Assembly (NCBI RefSeq): GCF_001411555.2
Contig: NC_049916.1
Location: 24,818,558-24,882,557 of the forward strand
From: Juglans regia
Taxonomy: Eukaryota > Streptophyta > Magnoliopsida > Fagales > Juglandaceae
DNA: 64,000 nucleotides
Direction of reading: 5' to 3'
Part shown: positions 1 to 12,900 of the stretch, in pieces
How the letters are laid out: each line of letters starts with the position of its first letter
How positions within the stretch are numbered: position 1 is the stretch's first letter
Program-made: the position numbers and the translations under genes
Notes under the pieces: generated by a model
The model's input: the letters and a program-made list of their open reading frames with translations, nothing else
What the model was told of the DNA's origin: nothing
Databases searched by the model: none

Positions 1-113
1 GATGGTAAGTTTTTCTTAAACATGTTCTAAGTTGTATTTTGTAACCTGCTTTGGCACTAATGTTTGACCTTACAAATTTCAAGGATGAAATTTTATTTTA
101 AGAGGGGAGGATA
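1..113 (+). mobile_element. 3' internal end and polypurine tract of a Ty3/gypsy element
   Basis: The window opens in the last bases of the internal region of an LTR retrotransposon whose body lies to the left. A stretch reading 'aaggatgaaattttatttta' is followed by the purine run agaggggagga (101-111), which matches the end of pol and the polypurine tract of Tekay/Del-type chromoviruses. No coding domain is visible in so short a piece, so the family call rests on this junction and on the LTR that follows. Confidence 0.6.
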
Positions 114-2431
114 TGATACCTTGTATGTACGTGTATTTTGACTAAGAAATTATTGCATTTCTTAGAATTGTAAGCTTTCTTGTTTTAAATTTTAGATGAT
201 TTATGTGGTATTATTTTACGACTTTAAACTGTAAAATTTAATTCAATGTGTTTTATTGTTATTAATTATTATTAATTATTTAAAATACTCTTTATTTTAA
301 ATCAGTTTTTTGTTGGATTTTATTATTTTATTTTACTTAATCATTGTGTTTAAATTAGTTTATTCAAATTGCCGTTTTGAAATCATTTTCGTTAGATCAG
401 TGTCGAGACCCCGAGTTGAAAGACTGGACCTCATTTCTTTTCCTCACTTTCTCTTTTTCCCCTTTTCTTTTTTTTCTTTTTTTCCTCTTTTTCTTTTTCC
501 TCCTTTCTTTTTCCCCTGCCTTTCTCTTCCCGCACGCGAGCCCCTCCCCTCTACCGGTCTGTTTTCTTCGTCCACCCACAGCGCCGTCGTGTGCCATCCA
601 TGGCTGCCACCGCCCCTCTCATTTTCTTGCCCTCCAGCCAGCAACCACCCCCCTCCATTTTCAACTCCTCCCTCATCACCGTTAGCCTCCACGCACAGCT
701 GCAAGCCACACAGTCTTTGTGTTCCAGCTCCGCTGTCGCGCCACCGTTGGCCACCATCTTTTCACCATTGCACCGGTAGCCTCCCAGCTACCTAACCCAC
801 CCATCCTTAGCTCCAATCCGCCACCGGTGAAGCCCCTCCATCCCCAGTTCTGATTTGGGTGTTTTGGCCTTCAACCGCCGCCCACAGCCAACCAAGTAGT
901 TTCACCAACACTTGTAAGCCATTCCCTAGCCATCTCAAGTCTTAGTTTGTCCCCATTTGAAATTGGAATTTTTGAGACCCACAACTTTACCGTGAATTGC
1001 ACTGTTTCGTTTCTGTGTCGCCACTTCTAGCACCTTCGTGATCCTTCAAAAATTATATTATAGCACTGTATGTATTTTGCCAAAGAACTTTTGAGATTTA
1101 ACTGTACTTTTGCGCTAACTCATATTTACTGTGAATTGGTTGGTTGTGCCGGACTGAGTCCGAGGAGTAAGGGGGTTAGTTGAATTGGAGGATGAAGCTA
1201 TTTGTGTGATTGGATTATGCTGGGATTTGTTGACAGTTGGATATTTGTGTCGTGTCTTGAACATTGCATAATTGTACGCACAAGACACTGCATAATTGTA
1301 CGCATGTTCATGTTTGTAAATGAAAACTAGGTTTTCGCATAATTGCATACATGTTCATGTGTATATTAGAAAATTGGGTTTTCATGTGCGAAATGGTTTT
1401 TGAGTGCGTGTGTATCACGATCCCAAGCCGAGATGGGGTATTATCTCGGTGCAGCTCCTCAGGTAACTTAGGAGTGGAATATACTGAGTAACGTCCCCTG
1501 GGTTGTTGCTAGGCGACAACGGCATCGGGCGGAATGGTAACGCTCTCGTGCCGACTCTATAGCCCCTTGCTGGCGGGGGTTAGAGGATGCTTGGCCACGA
1601 ACGCGCTGGGTGCGGAATAGGCATCGCTCGTTACGAAGTCACTCACATGACCGTTACTCCTGGTGTGACGAATGGAGCCAGGGTATGCAGATGGTTCCTA
1701 GGGAAGATCATGGTGCATACGGTTAAAATGGATTATTAGGCTATTTTCTGAGAAAATTGTGTGTTTTGGATAAAAGCATTCTATGTGAACCATTTTATGG
1801 GAAAATAGTAGAATATTGTTTTGGGCCATTTTCGAGGAAAATGGAGAGAAATGTTTTAATGAAATGTTTTGGACCAAAATCAGATTTTGGCGTGCGTTAG
1901 AAAATATTCATTTTCGGGAAAAATGAGATTTTGGGTTTAATGCATATTCTATGATATGCACGCATATCTGTTGATTGCATTAACGCACTTTTATCTCTTG
2001 AATTGTTTGGGTTGTTACTTGCTGAGATTCATATCTCATGTGGTATTTCTTACCATGCGGTACCATTTTATGGTACCGTAAATTTTGATGTGGATTAAGA
2101 CGTGGAGTCTGAGGGATCGACTCCATCAAAGGAGTGACATGTGGTCACTTGGGATTATGTGATTTGTTTCCCACTCGTTTATGTATTTAGTTTGTATTAT
2201 ATTTATATTGGATTATTGTATAACTTTTTAAAGGTATTTTATTTTGGAAATCTATATTTAAATTTCTGGTACTTAGTTGGCTAACTTTTAATTAACCACT
2301 ACGACTTTTGTTGTGCACTTTATACATGTTGTACACACTTGAGCACTTATCGTTGGGATGTGTGACCCGTGTTGTCATCATTCCGACGTCACGATTCTCG
2401 CGTTTCCGTACATGGGAGTCGGGGCGTCACA
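114..2431 (+). mobile_element. 3' LTR (about 2.3 kb) of a Ty3/gypsy chromovirus-like retrotransposon
   Basis: The block starts with TG directly after the polypurine tract and ends with ...gggcgtcaca, giving TG...CA ends. A 2.3-kb LTR is typical of Tekay-type elements. Inside are a pyrimidine-rich tract (about 440-535) and a GC-richer middle (1420-1720). The long frames here are low-complexity and I do not regard them as genes. The 5' LTR and the left target duplication lie outside the window. The right flank continues directly into a LINE fragment, so this element inserted into that LINE. Confidence 0.65.
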
Positions 2432-2439
2432 ACAGATAT

Positions 2440-3071
2440 TCTCAATACAAATTTGCTAGCTCTTGCAATGCAGGTATAATACAAAGGTAATAATGGAGAC
2501 TTGGAGAAGCTATTCTTGATAGCATGGGGCATGTGGTAACGAAGGAACTAGCTATTACATGAAGCTGTGGAACTTACTGCTATTCAGACAACAGAGCATG
2601 CATTGGTATCTTATATGTTGAACTTACAAGCGCATGACCCTCGTGGAGAAAAGAAAGTTTGTCAATGGGTGCCTCCTGACCAAGGGATACTAAAGCTAAA
2701 TGTGGATAGGGCAGTGTTTGCAAGCCAACAAAGTGCTAGGGTGGGAGCTGTTCTTAGGTATGAAAAGGGTGATGTGATCCTCTCAGCTTGAAAAAAGGAA
2801 AATGAGATTATTGATCCTATTGAGATTGAAATGCTAGCAGTTTTGAGAGGTTTGCATATATGCTTACCTCTTGGAATATCACAACTTGTTATCGAGAGCG
2901 ACTCTTTGCTTATGGTGAATGAAATCCGGACTGACAAACCATCAAGATCACTTCATAGAAACCTTGTGATGAAGATTAAGCAATTTATGCAGTGATTTCC
3001 AAACTGCTTTATACAACACAGTGGCCATTTAGGCAATGGTGCAGCCCATGGGATGGCAAAACATGCATGGA
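2440..3071 (+). pseudogene. LINE ORF2 C-terminal fragment (RNase H-like), left part
   Basis: Translation gives the C-terminal RNase H-like (RVT_3) region of a plant LINE. Recognisable pieces are LKLNVDRAVF, VGAVLRYEKGDV, EIEMLAVLRGLHICLPLG, VIESDSLLMVNEI and GNGAAHGMAKHAW. They align block by block with the C-terminus of the second LINE at 10-12 kb (LKLNVDGATF, GVGVVLRDMHG, SIAVLRGLQLCLPLG, GNGVAHSLARHAW). In-frame stops occur at about 2789 and about 2993, and upstream around 2534 and 2549, so the copy is dead. The frame is cut at 3071 by a CACTA element and resumes at 9829. The 5' part of the LINE is missing, displaced by the gypsy LTR on the left. Confidence 0.8.
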
Positions 3072-3081
3072 CACTACAAGA

Positions 3082-4195
3082 AAAAAAACTTTTCTCAGTG
3101 CCAAATTAATTACAAAAAAGACAACTATAATGATGTACTGTTGTTCTAGCCTGACATCAAAATACAGCTCAAACGAAAAGGAGAAGTAATTGTCAAATGA
3201 GAGAGGATGGTACAGTAAGGAATCCTTATGCTGGAAGAGCACAGTGATTTAAGAAGGGGGCATGCATGCAAGAGGTTGGTGAGGGACTCAACTTTAATTA
3301 AATAAATTATAGCAAAAGATCAATCAAAACAAGCAGGCATGAAACCTCGGGCTTCTTCCCAAATAATGTTATATATCATGTACAGCAGATTAATTGCTTT
3401 GGATGCAGAGAACTAATATTACAACTTGTGCAACCCAAAGTTCCAAGCCCAAAGAGCTCAAGTCCTTGTAATTTATTATTATAAGGTCATATATGATATA
3501 TACTCGATCTTTGACAATATTGGACTTTTTTTTTTTTTTTTTGGGTGACTTGCTACCCCAAAACACAATCTAGCCCATTAATTCCAACTAGTGAATGGAA
3601 GGAATAATTAGGTCAAGTTGGAATACGAGTGGGGATTTTCCTAACACCGTATTTCAAGATTATACTCTTAGATCAGGTTATAATCAAATCATATATGATA
3701 TAAATAGATATTTGTGATTTGGTTATTATCTAAGTCAATAGATTTGAATATATATGTACATTGGAATCAATATTAAGAAATCTTATCTTATCTTGGTTTT
3801 TATAATGACAACATATATAATACTCCAACTCATCTCTATATAATTAATTAAATCGAATATAAGCCTATGTTTTATATTCAATTTAATTACCATGAATAGT
3901 AATAAAGATATAATAGTCCTAAATCCATCTCGGCAGGGAAGGCCATGCCAAGGGGCGGAGCAGTTCTCTCGACATGTCAAGAAGCTAGGGTATAATTTTT
4001 TTTTATCAGTTTTTTCTACAATGTCAGTGCTGCTTTATAGAAGAAAAAGAATAATCGAGGGTAAAGTTAACACAATCTAGTTTTTGACAGCATGCAGCAA
4101 AGAAAATCCATCTCTATATGTCCTGTTATGATAACCTAAAGAACACAAAACACACAAAATTTGTACTAGCATTTTATCAAAAAGTGGGGGAGTTG
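3082..4195. other. CACTA left arm, non-coding
   Basis: About 1.1 kb of AT-rich DNA with a T run near 3529-3542. The frames inside are short and resemble nothing I know. It is internal to the CACTA element, left of the copia insertion. Confidence 0.6.
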
Positions 4196-4200
4196 GGAGG

Positions 4201-4499
4201 TATTAAGGCCACAGCTAAACTGCCACAACAAATGCCTAAAGAAAATATTCTAGAAGGCATTGGACATGCTACTGGCCGTGCCTCCTCACAACCTAATAGT
4301 GTGATCCCTGTTAGTTACTAAACTCAAATGAAATTTGCCTCAAATGTATTGGCAAATGAACTATTGGTTATGTGTATTGAGTTGTATAAATATGGCCTCT
4401 AGCCTTTTGAAGTTTGTGTGGGAAAAACATTATAATCAGAAATTCTCAGTCTCTGTGGCATTCTCTCGAGCACTTACTGTGCTCTATTGTGTTTTATCA
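4201..4499 (+). repeat. 5' LTR of the TARE1-like copia element
   Basis: 299 bp, TA...CA ends. It contains the TATA-like string tataaatatgg near 4385. Next to target duplication GGAGG at 4196-4200. Confidence 0.92.
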
Positions 4500-4553
4500 T
4501 GATATCTAGAGCCTCTTAGGACAGACGTCCATCTTTTTCATCTCTTTTACAAA

Positions 4554-7500
4554 ATGACCACCAAAACAACCACCGATCCAACTCTCTCCATTGTTTTCTC
4601 TGCTTCTCATTTCATAACCATCAAATTATCAAATCAAAATTACCTTCTCTGGTGTGCACAGGTTGTCGCCTTCCTCAAAGCTCATCAGCTTTATGGCCAC
4701 ATTGATGGCTCTGTTCCCCCTCCACCACCTCTTGTTGATGATGCTCCCAATCCAACTCATGCTCGTTGGCTCCTCCACGATCAACTTATAGTTTCGGCTC
4801 TTTATTCTTCGCTTACAGAATCGGTTCTCTCCCACGTACTGGAGTGCACTTCCTCGCGCCATATTTGGACTATCCTTCGGGATCTATATGCTGCCCAGTC
4901 CAATGCCCATGCTATCCAAACTCAATTTCAACTAGCCACTCTTAAGAAGAGCTCTGAATCCTTGACTGACTATTATAATCGAGCTACCTCTATGGTGGCC
5001 TCCCTTGGAGCTGCAGGTCATCCTCTCTCCCCTTCTCAGTTTGCTTTATATCTCCTTGCAGGACTTGGCTTAGATTATGAGTCCGTAGTCTCTGCTATAA
5101 CTACTCGGCCAGATCCCTCTTTCTCCACAACAAATCTACAGCTATCTTTTGAATCATGAAGCCCATCTAACTCATCAACATAACACTCTGCTCTCTGCTT
5201 CTTCTATTACTGCTCATGCCACAACAACTCGTCCGCCCTTCTCATCCAACAGAGGCCGCAACTCAGTCTCAAACAGAGGCAGGCGACGTGGTCTAGGAAG
5301 GGGTGGCCAATACCCAAACTCCTCTAGGCCGACTTGTCAGGTCTGCCATAAGCAGGGACATACTGCTACGACATGCTATCATCATTATGAAGAATATCAG
5401 CCATCCACACCTACTTCCTCCCATTATACAGCCAACCTCACCACCACTTTCCCCAACCAAGCACCTTCTACAAATTCTTGGTTCCCAGATACGGCTGCCA
5501 CAAACCACTCCACCTCAAACTTTGCAAATCTCTCTCTGGAATCTACTCCATACAGTGGCCCAGATAGTGTCAGCATCGATGATGGCTCATCGCTCCCAAT
5601 TCACAACACTGGTTCTAGTCAATTCTCTACTTCTACTGGCACTTATTTACTCAATAAAATTCTTCATGTTCCTTCTATTACAAGAAATCTGCTTTCGGTT
5701 CGTCAATTTTGTACTGACAATTCTGTTTTCTTTGAATTCCATGCTCATTTTTTTGTTGTGAAGGATTCTCGCACTCGGGTGGAACTTCTTCGGGGAAACG
5801 TGAATAATGGGCTCTATGTTCTACCGGTGCTGTCACCTCAGTTGGAAGTTTCTGCTGCTCCTATGGCCTACTTGGGTGAACACACTACCTCATCCATTTG
5901 GCATACACGTCTCTGACATCCTAACTATAAGACTACCCAGTTTACATTAAGACATTTTAATCTTCCTTTTACTCCCAGTCCCCTCATCTCCCCGTGTTCC
6001 TCATGTATTCAGGCAAAGTGTCATAATCTTCCCCACCCCCCATCAGCATCAGTCTCTACCAAACCTTTTCAATTATTGTTCTTAGATTTGTGGGGGCCTG
6101 TGTCTGTGCTTTCCTCCTTAGGATGTCGCTTTAATTTTTCTATAGCTGATGATTTTACCAAGTATATTTGGATGTTCCCTCTTCAAACCAAATCAAGTGT
6201 TTCCTCTGTTTTTCTTGCATTTCATAAGTTTGTTACCAATTCCTTCTCCACTAATATATGTGTTGTTCAATCCGATTGGGGGGGTGAATTTCGTCCCCTC
6301 CAATCTGCTCTTCATTCTCTTGGCATTTCTCATAGGGTCACATGTCCCTATTCCCATGCCTAAAATGGCACAGTTGAGAGACGTCACTGTCATATTGTTG
6401 AGACGGGATTATCTCTCATGGCTCATGCTTCCATGCCACGAAAATATTGGGTTGAAGCTTTTCAAGCAACAGCTTATTTGATTAATCGCATGCCAACATC
6501 CATCCTTAAAAACTTCTCTCCATTTCAAAAATTATTTGAAAAAATTCCTGATTACAATTTTTTAAAAGTTTTTGGAGTAGCATGCTGGCCCAACTTAAGC
6601 CCTACAATAAGCATAAAATGGATTCCGTTCTCAACAGTGTGTCTTCATGGGCTATAGCCCAGATCATAAAGGATATATTTGTCTTCATTTGCCTATAGGC
6701 AGAACATATATATCTCGTGATGTTGTTTTCTCTGAAATCGAATTTCCCTGTGCAATACAAAGTTCAAATTCGGCCCCTTCCACGTCAATATCGCCCAGTC
6801 CGCATATACATTCCCCTTCTTCCCATTTACCATTTCATAATCCTTAGGACTCTATCCTACCCACAAACCCAAACTCTGCACAACACGTTGGCCCAACCCT
6901 TCCCTCTTCTTCTGCCCAAATATCTAGCCCATCACTCTCAACTCAGACACATCCCTCTCCTTCTTCCTTGATATCTAACCCTAATCCTCTTATCATTCCC
7001 ACGCCGCCTCCCTCTCCTACGCAGCCTCTCTCTCCCACGCAGCCATCGCCTTCCATCTCTCCTCATACCCCTCAGTTTTCAGTGCCCTCTGTGTCTTCCT
7101 CTCTTGTTCCAACCACATCTTTACATCCTATGGTCACTCGCTCGAAAGCCTCTGTTCATTGCCCACTCATTTGCACAGACGACACTATTTCTTGGCCACA
7201 CAAAAAGCCGCCGGCCTCTCTTACCTTGATCCCATCTTCATCTATTCCAGAAGAACCCTCCTCATTCACCGAAGCCTCCAAATACCCAGAATGGCGAGCT
7301 GCGATGACTGCCAAATTTCATGCCTTGCTAGCCAATAATACATGGGTTCTAGTTCCTTCTTCTGCTACAACAAATGTTCTTGGGTCTAAATGGGTTCTTA
7401 AGACCAAACGAAGAGCTGATGGCACCTTAGAATGAAGAAAGGTTCGTTTGGTTGCCAAATGCTTTCATCAGCATCCTGGGACCAATTACTCGGAGACCTT

Positions 7501-8742
7501 CAGTCCCGTAGTAAAGCCTGTTACGATTCGATTGCTTCTTTCTTTAGCTGTGACTTCCAACTGGGTGCTACATCAACTGGACATTCAGAACTCATTTTTG
7601 CACGGTGACCTCAAAGAATTTGTTTACATGCAACAACCATCCGGGTTCGTGAATCCAGATCTGCCCACTCATATCTGTAAGTTAACTAAATCCATCTATG
7701 GGTTGAAACAAGCTCCTAAGGCTTGGTTCTCCAAACTTGCTGATCGTTTGTTTTCTCTTGGTTTTCACTATTCAAAATCTGATTCCTCATTGTTTATTTG
7801 GTGTACTGCCACTGTCTCTATGTATGTCTTAGTTTACGTAGATGATATTGTAGTAATCTATTCGCATGATCATTTGGTCACTGAATTCATTTTTGAACTC
7901 GACACTACATTTCCTGTCAAAGATCTTGGTCCGTTGCACTATTTTTTAGGCATTGAGGTCACTCGTAAGTCATCTGGTTTATATCTTACCCAGTCTAAGT
8001 ATATTGCCGATCTGCTTGTCCGAACCAATATGCATCAAGCTAAGCATGTGTCCTCCCCTATGTGTCCAACGACCAAGCTCAATGCACTAGATGGACCCTT
8101 CATTGAGTGGAGGATCCTCATCTTTATCGCAGTATCGTAGGAAGTCTTCAATATCTTTCCTTTACTAGGCCAGATATTTCCTTTGCTGTCAATCGAGTCT
8201 GTCAATATATGCATTATCCACAGCTGCCTCACTGGCAAGTGGTCAAACGCATTTTGCTCTATCTTGGACATACTCAGCATTATGGTCTTCATTTCAGTTC
8301 CAAGTCTTCTTTTCACTTAAATGCTTTCTCTGATGCTGACTGGGTTGGTTGCCCTGATGACCGTAGATCTACAGGAGGTTTTTGCATTTTCTTTGGTACC
8401 CATCTTATTTCCTGGAGCTCTAAGAAACAGTCAACCATTGCCAGCTCCTCTAAAGAGGTCGAATACAAAGCTGTTGCTAATACAGCATCTGAAATCATTT
8501 GGCTACAATCTCTTTTAAAAGAGCTTGGTGTCAATCTTAAGGCTGCTCCCACACTCTAGTGTGACAATTTGGGTGCTACATATCTCTCTCATAATCCTAT
8601 CATGCATGCTAGAACTAAACATATTGAGCTTGATAATCATTTTGTTAGAGAACGTGTAGCTAACAAGTCTCTCCAAGTCTCCTTTGTTTCTTCTAAAGAT
8701 CAAATTGCAGATGTGTTCACCAAGCCACTCTCCTCCTCTTAG
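4554..8742 (+). pseudogene. decayed copia gag-pol polyprotein
   Basis: Domains in order: gag (UBN2-like) about 4600-5155; CCHC zinc knuckle CQVCHKQGHTATTC near 5338-5380; protease core altered to FPDTAATNH near 5485; GAG-pre-integrase scrap near 5890; integrase core about 6080-6620 with the SDWGGEF block; reverse transcriptase about 7270-8090 with YVDDIVV; RNase H about 8320-8740 with DADW. It is inactivated many times: frame change at 5149-5159, TGA at 5914, TAA at 6361, loss of frame near 6620-6650, TGA at 7433, frame change near 8107-8140, TAG at 8557 and 8740. The protease carries DTA where DSG/DTG is usual. This copy cannot make its own enzymes. Confidence 0.9.
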
Positions 8743-8801
8743 TTTGCTCAACTTCGATCCAGTCTCACAGTTGCTACAGTGGTGCTTGGATCACGGGGGA
8801 G

Positions 8802-9100
8802 TATTAAGGTCATAGCTGAACTACCACAACAAATGCCTAAAGAAAATATTCTAGAAGGCACTGGACGTGCTACTGGCCGTGCCTCCTCACAACCGAATAG
8901 TGTGGTCCATGTTAGTTACTAAACTCAAATGAAATTTGCCTCAAATGTATTGGCAAATGAACTATTGGTTATGTGTATTGAGTTGTATAAATATGGCCTC
9001 TGGCCTTTTGAAGTTTGTGTGGGAAAAACATTATAATAAGAAATTCTCAGTCTCTGTGGCATTCTCTCGAGCACTTACTGTGCTCTATTGTGTTTTATCA
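8802..9100 (+). repeat. 3' LTR of the TARE1-like copia element
   Basis: 299 bp, same TA...CA ends as the 5' copy with 11 differences by eye. Followed by target duplication GGAGG at 9101-9105. Confidence 0.92.
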
Positions 9101-9105
9101 GGAGG

Positions 9106-9825
9106 AGATACCTGTGGTGCATGCGTGAGAATCGCCGAGGAATCACGAAGGATCTCCACCTCCGATACTCTGCCCAACAAAAAAGTAAGAGGGACTCGAA
9201 ATCGGCGGAAGCGAGTGTAGTAGAGGACAGGGAGGAGGCTACATGGGAAACCCTTTGCCGCCAGCAAAAGGGGTGTGGTTGATCTCGAAATAGGGGCTTA
9301 CAAAATCACCAAGTCCAGATTTTGAATCCAAAAGGGGAGGAGAAGGGCCTAGCTTCCGTGGATTTCCAAATGGGTGGACGATGCTGCTAGGGCTAGTTTT
9401 CTATGTATGAGGGAAGTCGTGTGGCAACGTTGTGCGGTGGATTCGTTCGTAGGTACCGGAAATCGATGGAGAAGAAGAAAATGGAAGGGTTTTCAGGTGT
9501 GTACAGAAGCCAAAATCGGGAGTTTTATTTTTGGTGCGTTTTGTCGCGCCCCCATATACCAGTACTAGGATAATCTGCCGTTTAAATTACAATTCCATCG
9601 TTTTACTTACGTCGCAACTGAGTTTTATTTATTGCGGCGTTTTTTCTCGTCGCAATATCTCATAAATTTGCTGCAAAAGGACAGTTCATAGCACCACCCA
9701 GCGGCAAACTCACTTTGGCGTAAAAACTCCGCGTCGAATCCAAAATTGCCGCCATTAATATTCTTTTGCAACAATTACTTTCCAACAAATAAAATTTCAC
9801 TGCAAAAGGATATCTTCTTGTAGTG
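9106..9825. other. CACTA right arm with subterminal repeats
   Basis: About 720 bp. It ends in the inverted terminus TTCTTGTAGTG. Short motifs (gtcgca, gcggcg, ctgcaaaagga) recur in 9600-9815. Short frames on both strands look incidental. Confidence 0.55.
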
Positions 9826-9828
9826 GGA

Positions 9829-9922
9829 ATATTGATGATTTGATAATTTGGTGGGGCTTTTATCCTAATTGTATTGTCCAAATTATTTGGTCTGATTCTA
9901 TATTGTAATCTTTATTTCAAAG
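9829..9922 (+). pseudogene. LINE ORF2 C-terminal fragment, right part
   Basis: Continuation of the frame cut at 3071: NIDDLIIWWG followed by FYPNCIVQIIW and a stop near 9908. The second LINE shows the equivalent end (DINVWWEQIP ... FIRHALWFD) after its own HAWN motif, which supports the reading. The fragment stops at the poly-T of the neighbouring LINE. Confidence 0.75.
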
Positions 9923-9972
9923 TTTTTTTTTTTTTTTGATAAAATAAACTTCATTGAAATAGCAACAATACA

Positions 9973-12900
9973 TCAATTGGTATCAAACCATAGTGCATGA
10001 CGAATAAAAGAAGGGATCTGCTCCCACCAAACATTAATATCAACTGTTCCAAGCATGTCTAGCTAGAGAGTGAGCAACTCCATTCCCAATGCGATTAACA
10101 TGTTGGACACGAACCTCCTGGAAGCGCCCCATTAGCATCTTAGCATCATTAATCACGTTACCAGCACTAGCCATCGATGCCTCTGTGGATTGTAATTCCC
10201 GTACCACATTCATGCAATCACATTCAAGGATTAACTTAGGAATTCCAAGTGGAAGGCATAGTTGTAAGCCTCTCAACACAGCAATGGACTCTATAGTTTC
10301 AGCCCCATCAACATCTTCTTCATGTTTACTGGCAGCCATCACAATTATCCCATGCATATCCCGTAGAACAACCCCAACTCCGACTCTCCTCAGATCAGCA
10401 AATGTTGCACCATCTACATTCAACTTGAGAAAACCATCTGTTGGGGCTTGCCATCTAGAAATCATATACATCTCCCGAGTTGTTGAAACTCTCACTTCAT
10501 TAAAGATTTTGCACAGGGATAAGGCATGGTCAGCGGCTTGGACTGGTTGTATCAACTTTTCCTCCATCTGCCAGAGGTTTCTCCTGTACCATAAACTCCA
10601 GCACAAAATAAAAAATTCAGTGAAAGCAACTTCATTACCCTGCCTGTCAACCCTTCTCACCGTATCAATGAAGCTTAAAGATTGTGAAAACTGTTGTGAC
10701 AATGGAAAAAAGTGGTGCCACATATTAGAAATAGTAGAGCAAGTGAGTAATGCATGCTTAATATCTTCCTCATGAGTATGGCAAAAACCACAAATGGACT
10801 CCACTTCAACCTTTCTCCGCCTGAGATTAGCAAGGGTCGGTAGTATATCCTGGCAAGCCTTCCATGCAAAAATTTTAACCTTCCTTGGAACTTTCATATG
10901 CCATATCTTCCTCCATAAACTTCTATCTTGCATCTGCAGAGATGATTCTCCCCTACAGCCAGCCCACAAATTTTGGATAAGCTTATACATACTCTTAACA
11001 GAAAACTTCCCACTCGCCTCCTTATCCCATATCCATCTGTCCAAAACCGGAAGAGAACCCAAACGAATTTTGAAAATCTCCTCAGCTATGTTTGGATTAA
11101 AGAGAGCTCTAACTGCCTGTACATTCCAAGATCTACTATTTTCATCAATGAGACTATTAACTGTTTGCTCTTCATCAACATAAGACCCATCTCTACTATC
11201 CAACTCAGGATGCAAAATTCTAGCACCAGGTAGCCAAGGCACCTTCCAAATCTTCACTGCTTCCCCACTACCAACCCGCCATCTGCAACCTTCCCACAGC
11301 CAGCACCTAGCTTCATAAATACCCGTCCACGCATAGGAAGGGTTGGGGCCTAGAGAAGCTTGGAAAAAGGAGCAATTTGGGTAGTATTTAGCCTTAAAAA
11401 TTCTATGTAATAGGGAGTTCTCATTTTGTAACAAACGCCAACCTTGCTTTGCCAAAAGAGACATATTAAAAATGTGTAGATCCTTAAAACCCATCCCACC
11501 TCTAAATTTTGAAACACACAACTTCTTCCATCGCAACCAATGTATTTTCCGTTCATCACTCCTTTGACCCCACCAAAACCTTGCCATCATCATTTCAAGC
11601 TCCCGACACAACGTCAATGGTAGTTTAAAACAACTCATAGAATAGGTGGGTATAGATAACGCTACAGCTTTTATTAGGATTTCCCTACCCCTTTGAGAAA
11701 GAAGTTTCCCTTTCCAACTCTGCAGATTATTCCACACCCGAGTCTTAATGCTTGCAAAAGCTTGGACTTTTGATCTACCTACAAAATTAGGCAATCCAAG
11801 ATATCTATCATACGGCTGGAACGTGTGCACCCCCCATAACTGCAGCAGCTCACGTTGTTTAACAGCATCCACATTCTTTGAAAACACCATTGCTGTTTTA
11901 CTCTTATTTATCATTTGCCCGGAAGCCACTTCATATTCATCCAAAAGGCCTTGAATAAAACTGGTTGTAGCAACATCAGCTCGACAGAAAAGAAGACTAT
12001 CGTCAGCAAAGAGGAGATGAGTAACCATTGGTGCCCCACAACAAACCTTAACTCCAACCAGCTGCCTTCTTAATTCAGCTTCTCTCAATAACTCAATAAT
12101 GCCATTAACCGTTAAGTGCAGAAGAGGAAAAGGTAAGGGGAGAGTGGATCCCCTTGTCTAATCCCCCTTGTAGGCACAATGGATCCCTGAGCACTCTCGT
12201 TACTTAAAACTGAAAAAGTAACAATTCTAACACAATCCATTATAAGGTTAACAAAACTAGTTGCAAATCCCAATTGAAGCAGAATTTTTTCAAGGAACTC
12301 CCATTCAACTCTATCATATGCTTTGCTCATGTCTAGTTTAATAGACATATACCCTTTCTTCCCCATCCTTATATTCCTCAAAAAATTCACAAGTTCATAA
12401 GCAGTCAACACATTGTCACTAATCAAACGCCCCCCCCACAAATGCACACTAAGATTCAGACATAACAGCAGGTAAAAAACTTTTCATCCTATTCACAATG
12501 ACTTTCGAAACCAGCTTGTAAATCACATTACACAAACTTATTGGTCGGTAATCGGAAACAAGCTCACATGTTTTCTTCTTCGGTATCAAGCAAATAAGAG
12601 TATGGTTGAGTTTAGAAGGCAACTTACCAGTATGAAGCGAGTCCAAAACAGCAGCTGTAATAGAGTCGCCTATAATGTGCCAATAGGATTGAAAGAACAA
12701 AGCAGGCATGCCGTCAGGTCCTGGCGCTTTGGTTGGGTCCATTTGGTCCAAAGCTGCTTTAACTTCCGCTGCTACAAATGGCTTAGTGAGCTCAACATTC
12801 ATTTTAGCCGTTACCTTTCGATCAAGAAGACTCAAAACATGCTCCTGATTCCGTGGGGCAGAAGTAGTAAATAAATTATTGAAATAGTCAACAATCAGCT

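Larger units (their letters stand above)
4201..9100 (+). mobile_element. Ty1/copia retrotransposon with TA...CA LTR ends (TARE1-like)
   Basis: Two 299-bp direct LTRs (4201-4499 and 8802-9100) enclose gag, protease, integrase, reverse transcriptase and RNase H in the copia order. The 5-bp target duplication GGAGG is present on both sides (4196-4200 and 9101-9105). I count 11 mismatches between the LTRs (about 96% identity), so insertion was moderately recent. Both LTRs begin TATTAAGG rather than TG and end TTTTATCA. TA...CA ends are known for the TARE1 group of copia elements. A primer site related to initiator tRNA-Met (tgatatctagagcc) follows the 5' LTR. A G-rich polypurine tract (about 8794-8801) precedes the 3' LTR. 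Confidence 0.93.
3072..9825. mobile_element. non-autonomous CACTA (En/Spm) transposon with a nested copia element
   Basis: The left end starts CACTACAAGAA and the right end finishes TTCTTGTAGTG, the inverted terminal sequence of plant CACTA elements. Both sides are flanked by the 3-bp duplication GGA (3069-3071 and 9826-9828), the expected CACTA target size. Taking the element and one GGA away rejoins the LINE reading frame across the site (HAW then NIDDLIIWWG). The right arm (9540-9820) holds repeated motifs such as gtcgca and ctgcaaaagga, like subterminal transposase sites. Without the copia insertion only about 1.85 kb remains and no transposase is seen, so the element depended on an autonomous relative. 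Orientation cannot be set. Confidence 0.85.

Noticed and set aside
310..795. 161-codon plus-strand frame rich in Phe, Pro and Ser
   Set aside because: Lies in the pyrimidine tract of the gypsy LTR. It has low complexity and overlapping frames are open too.
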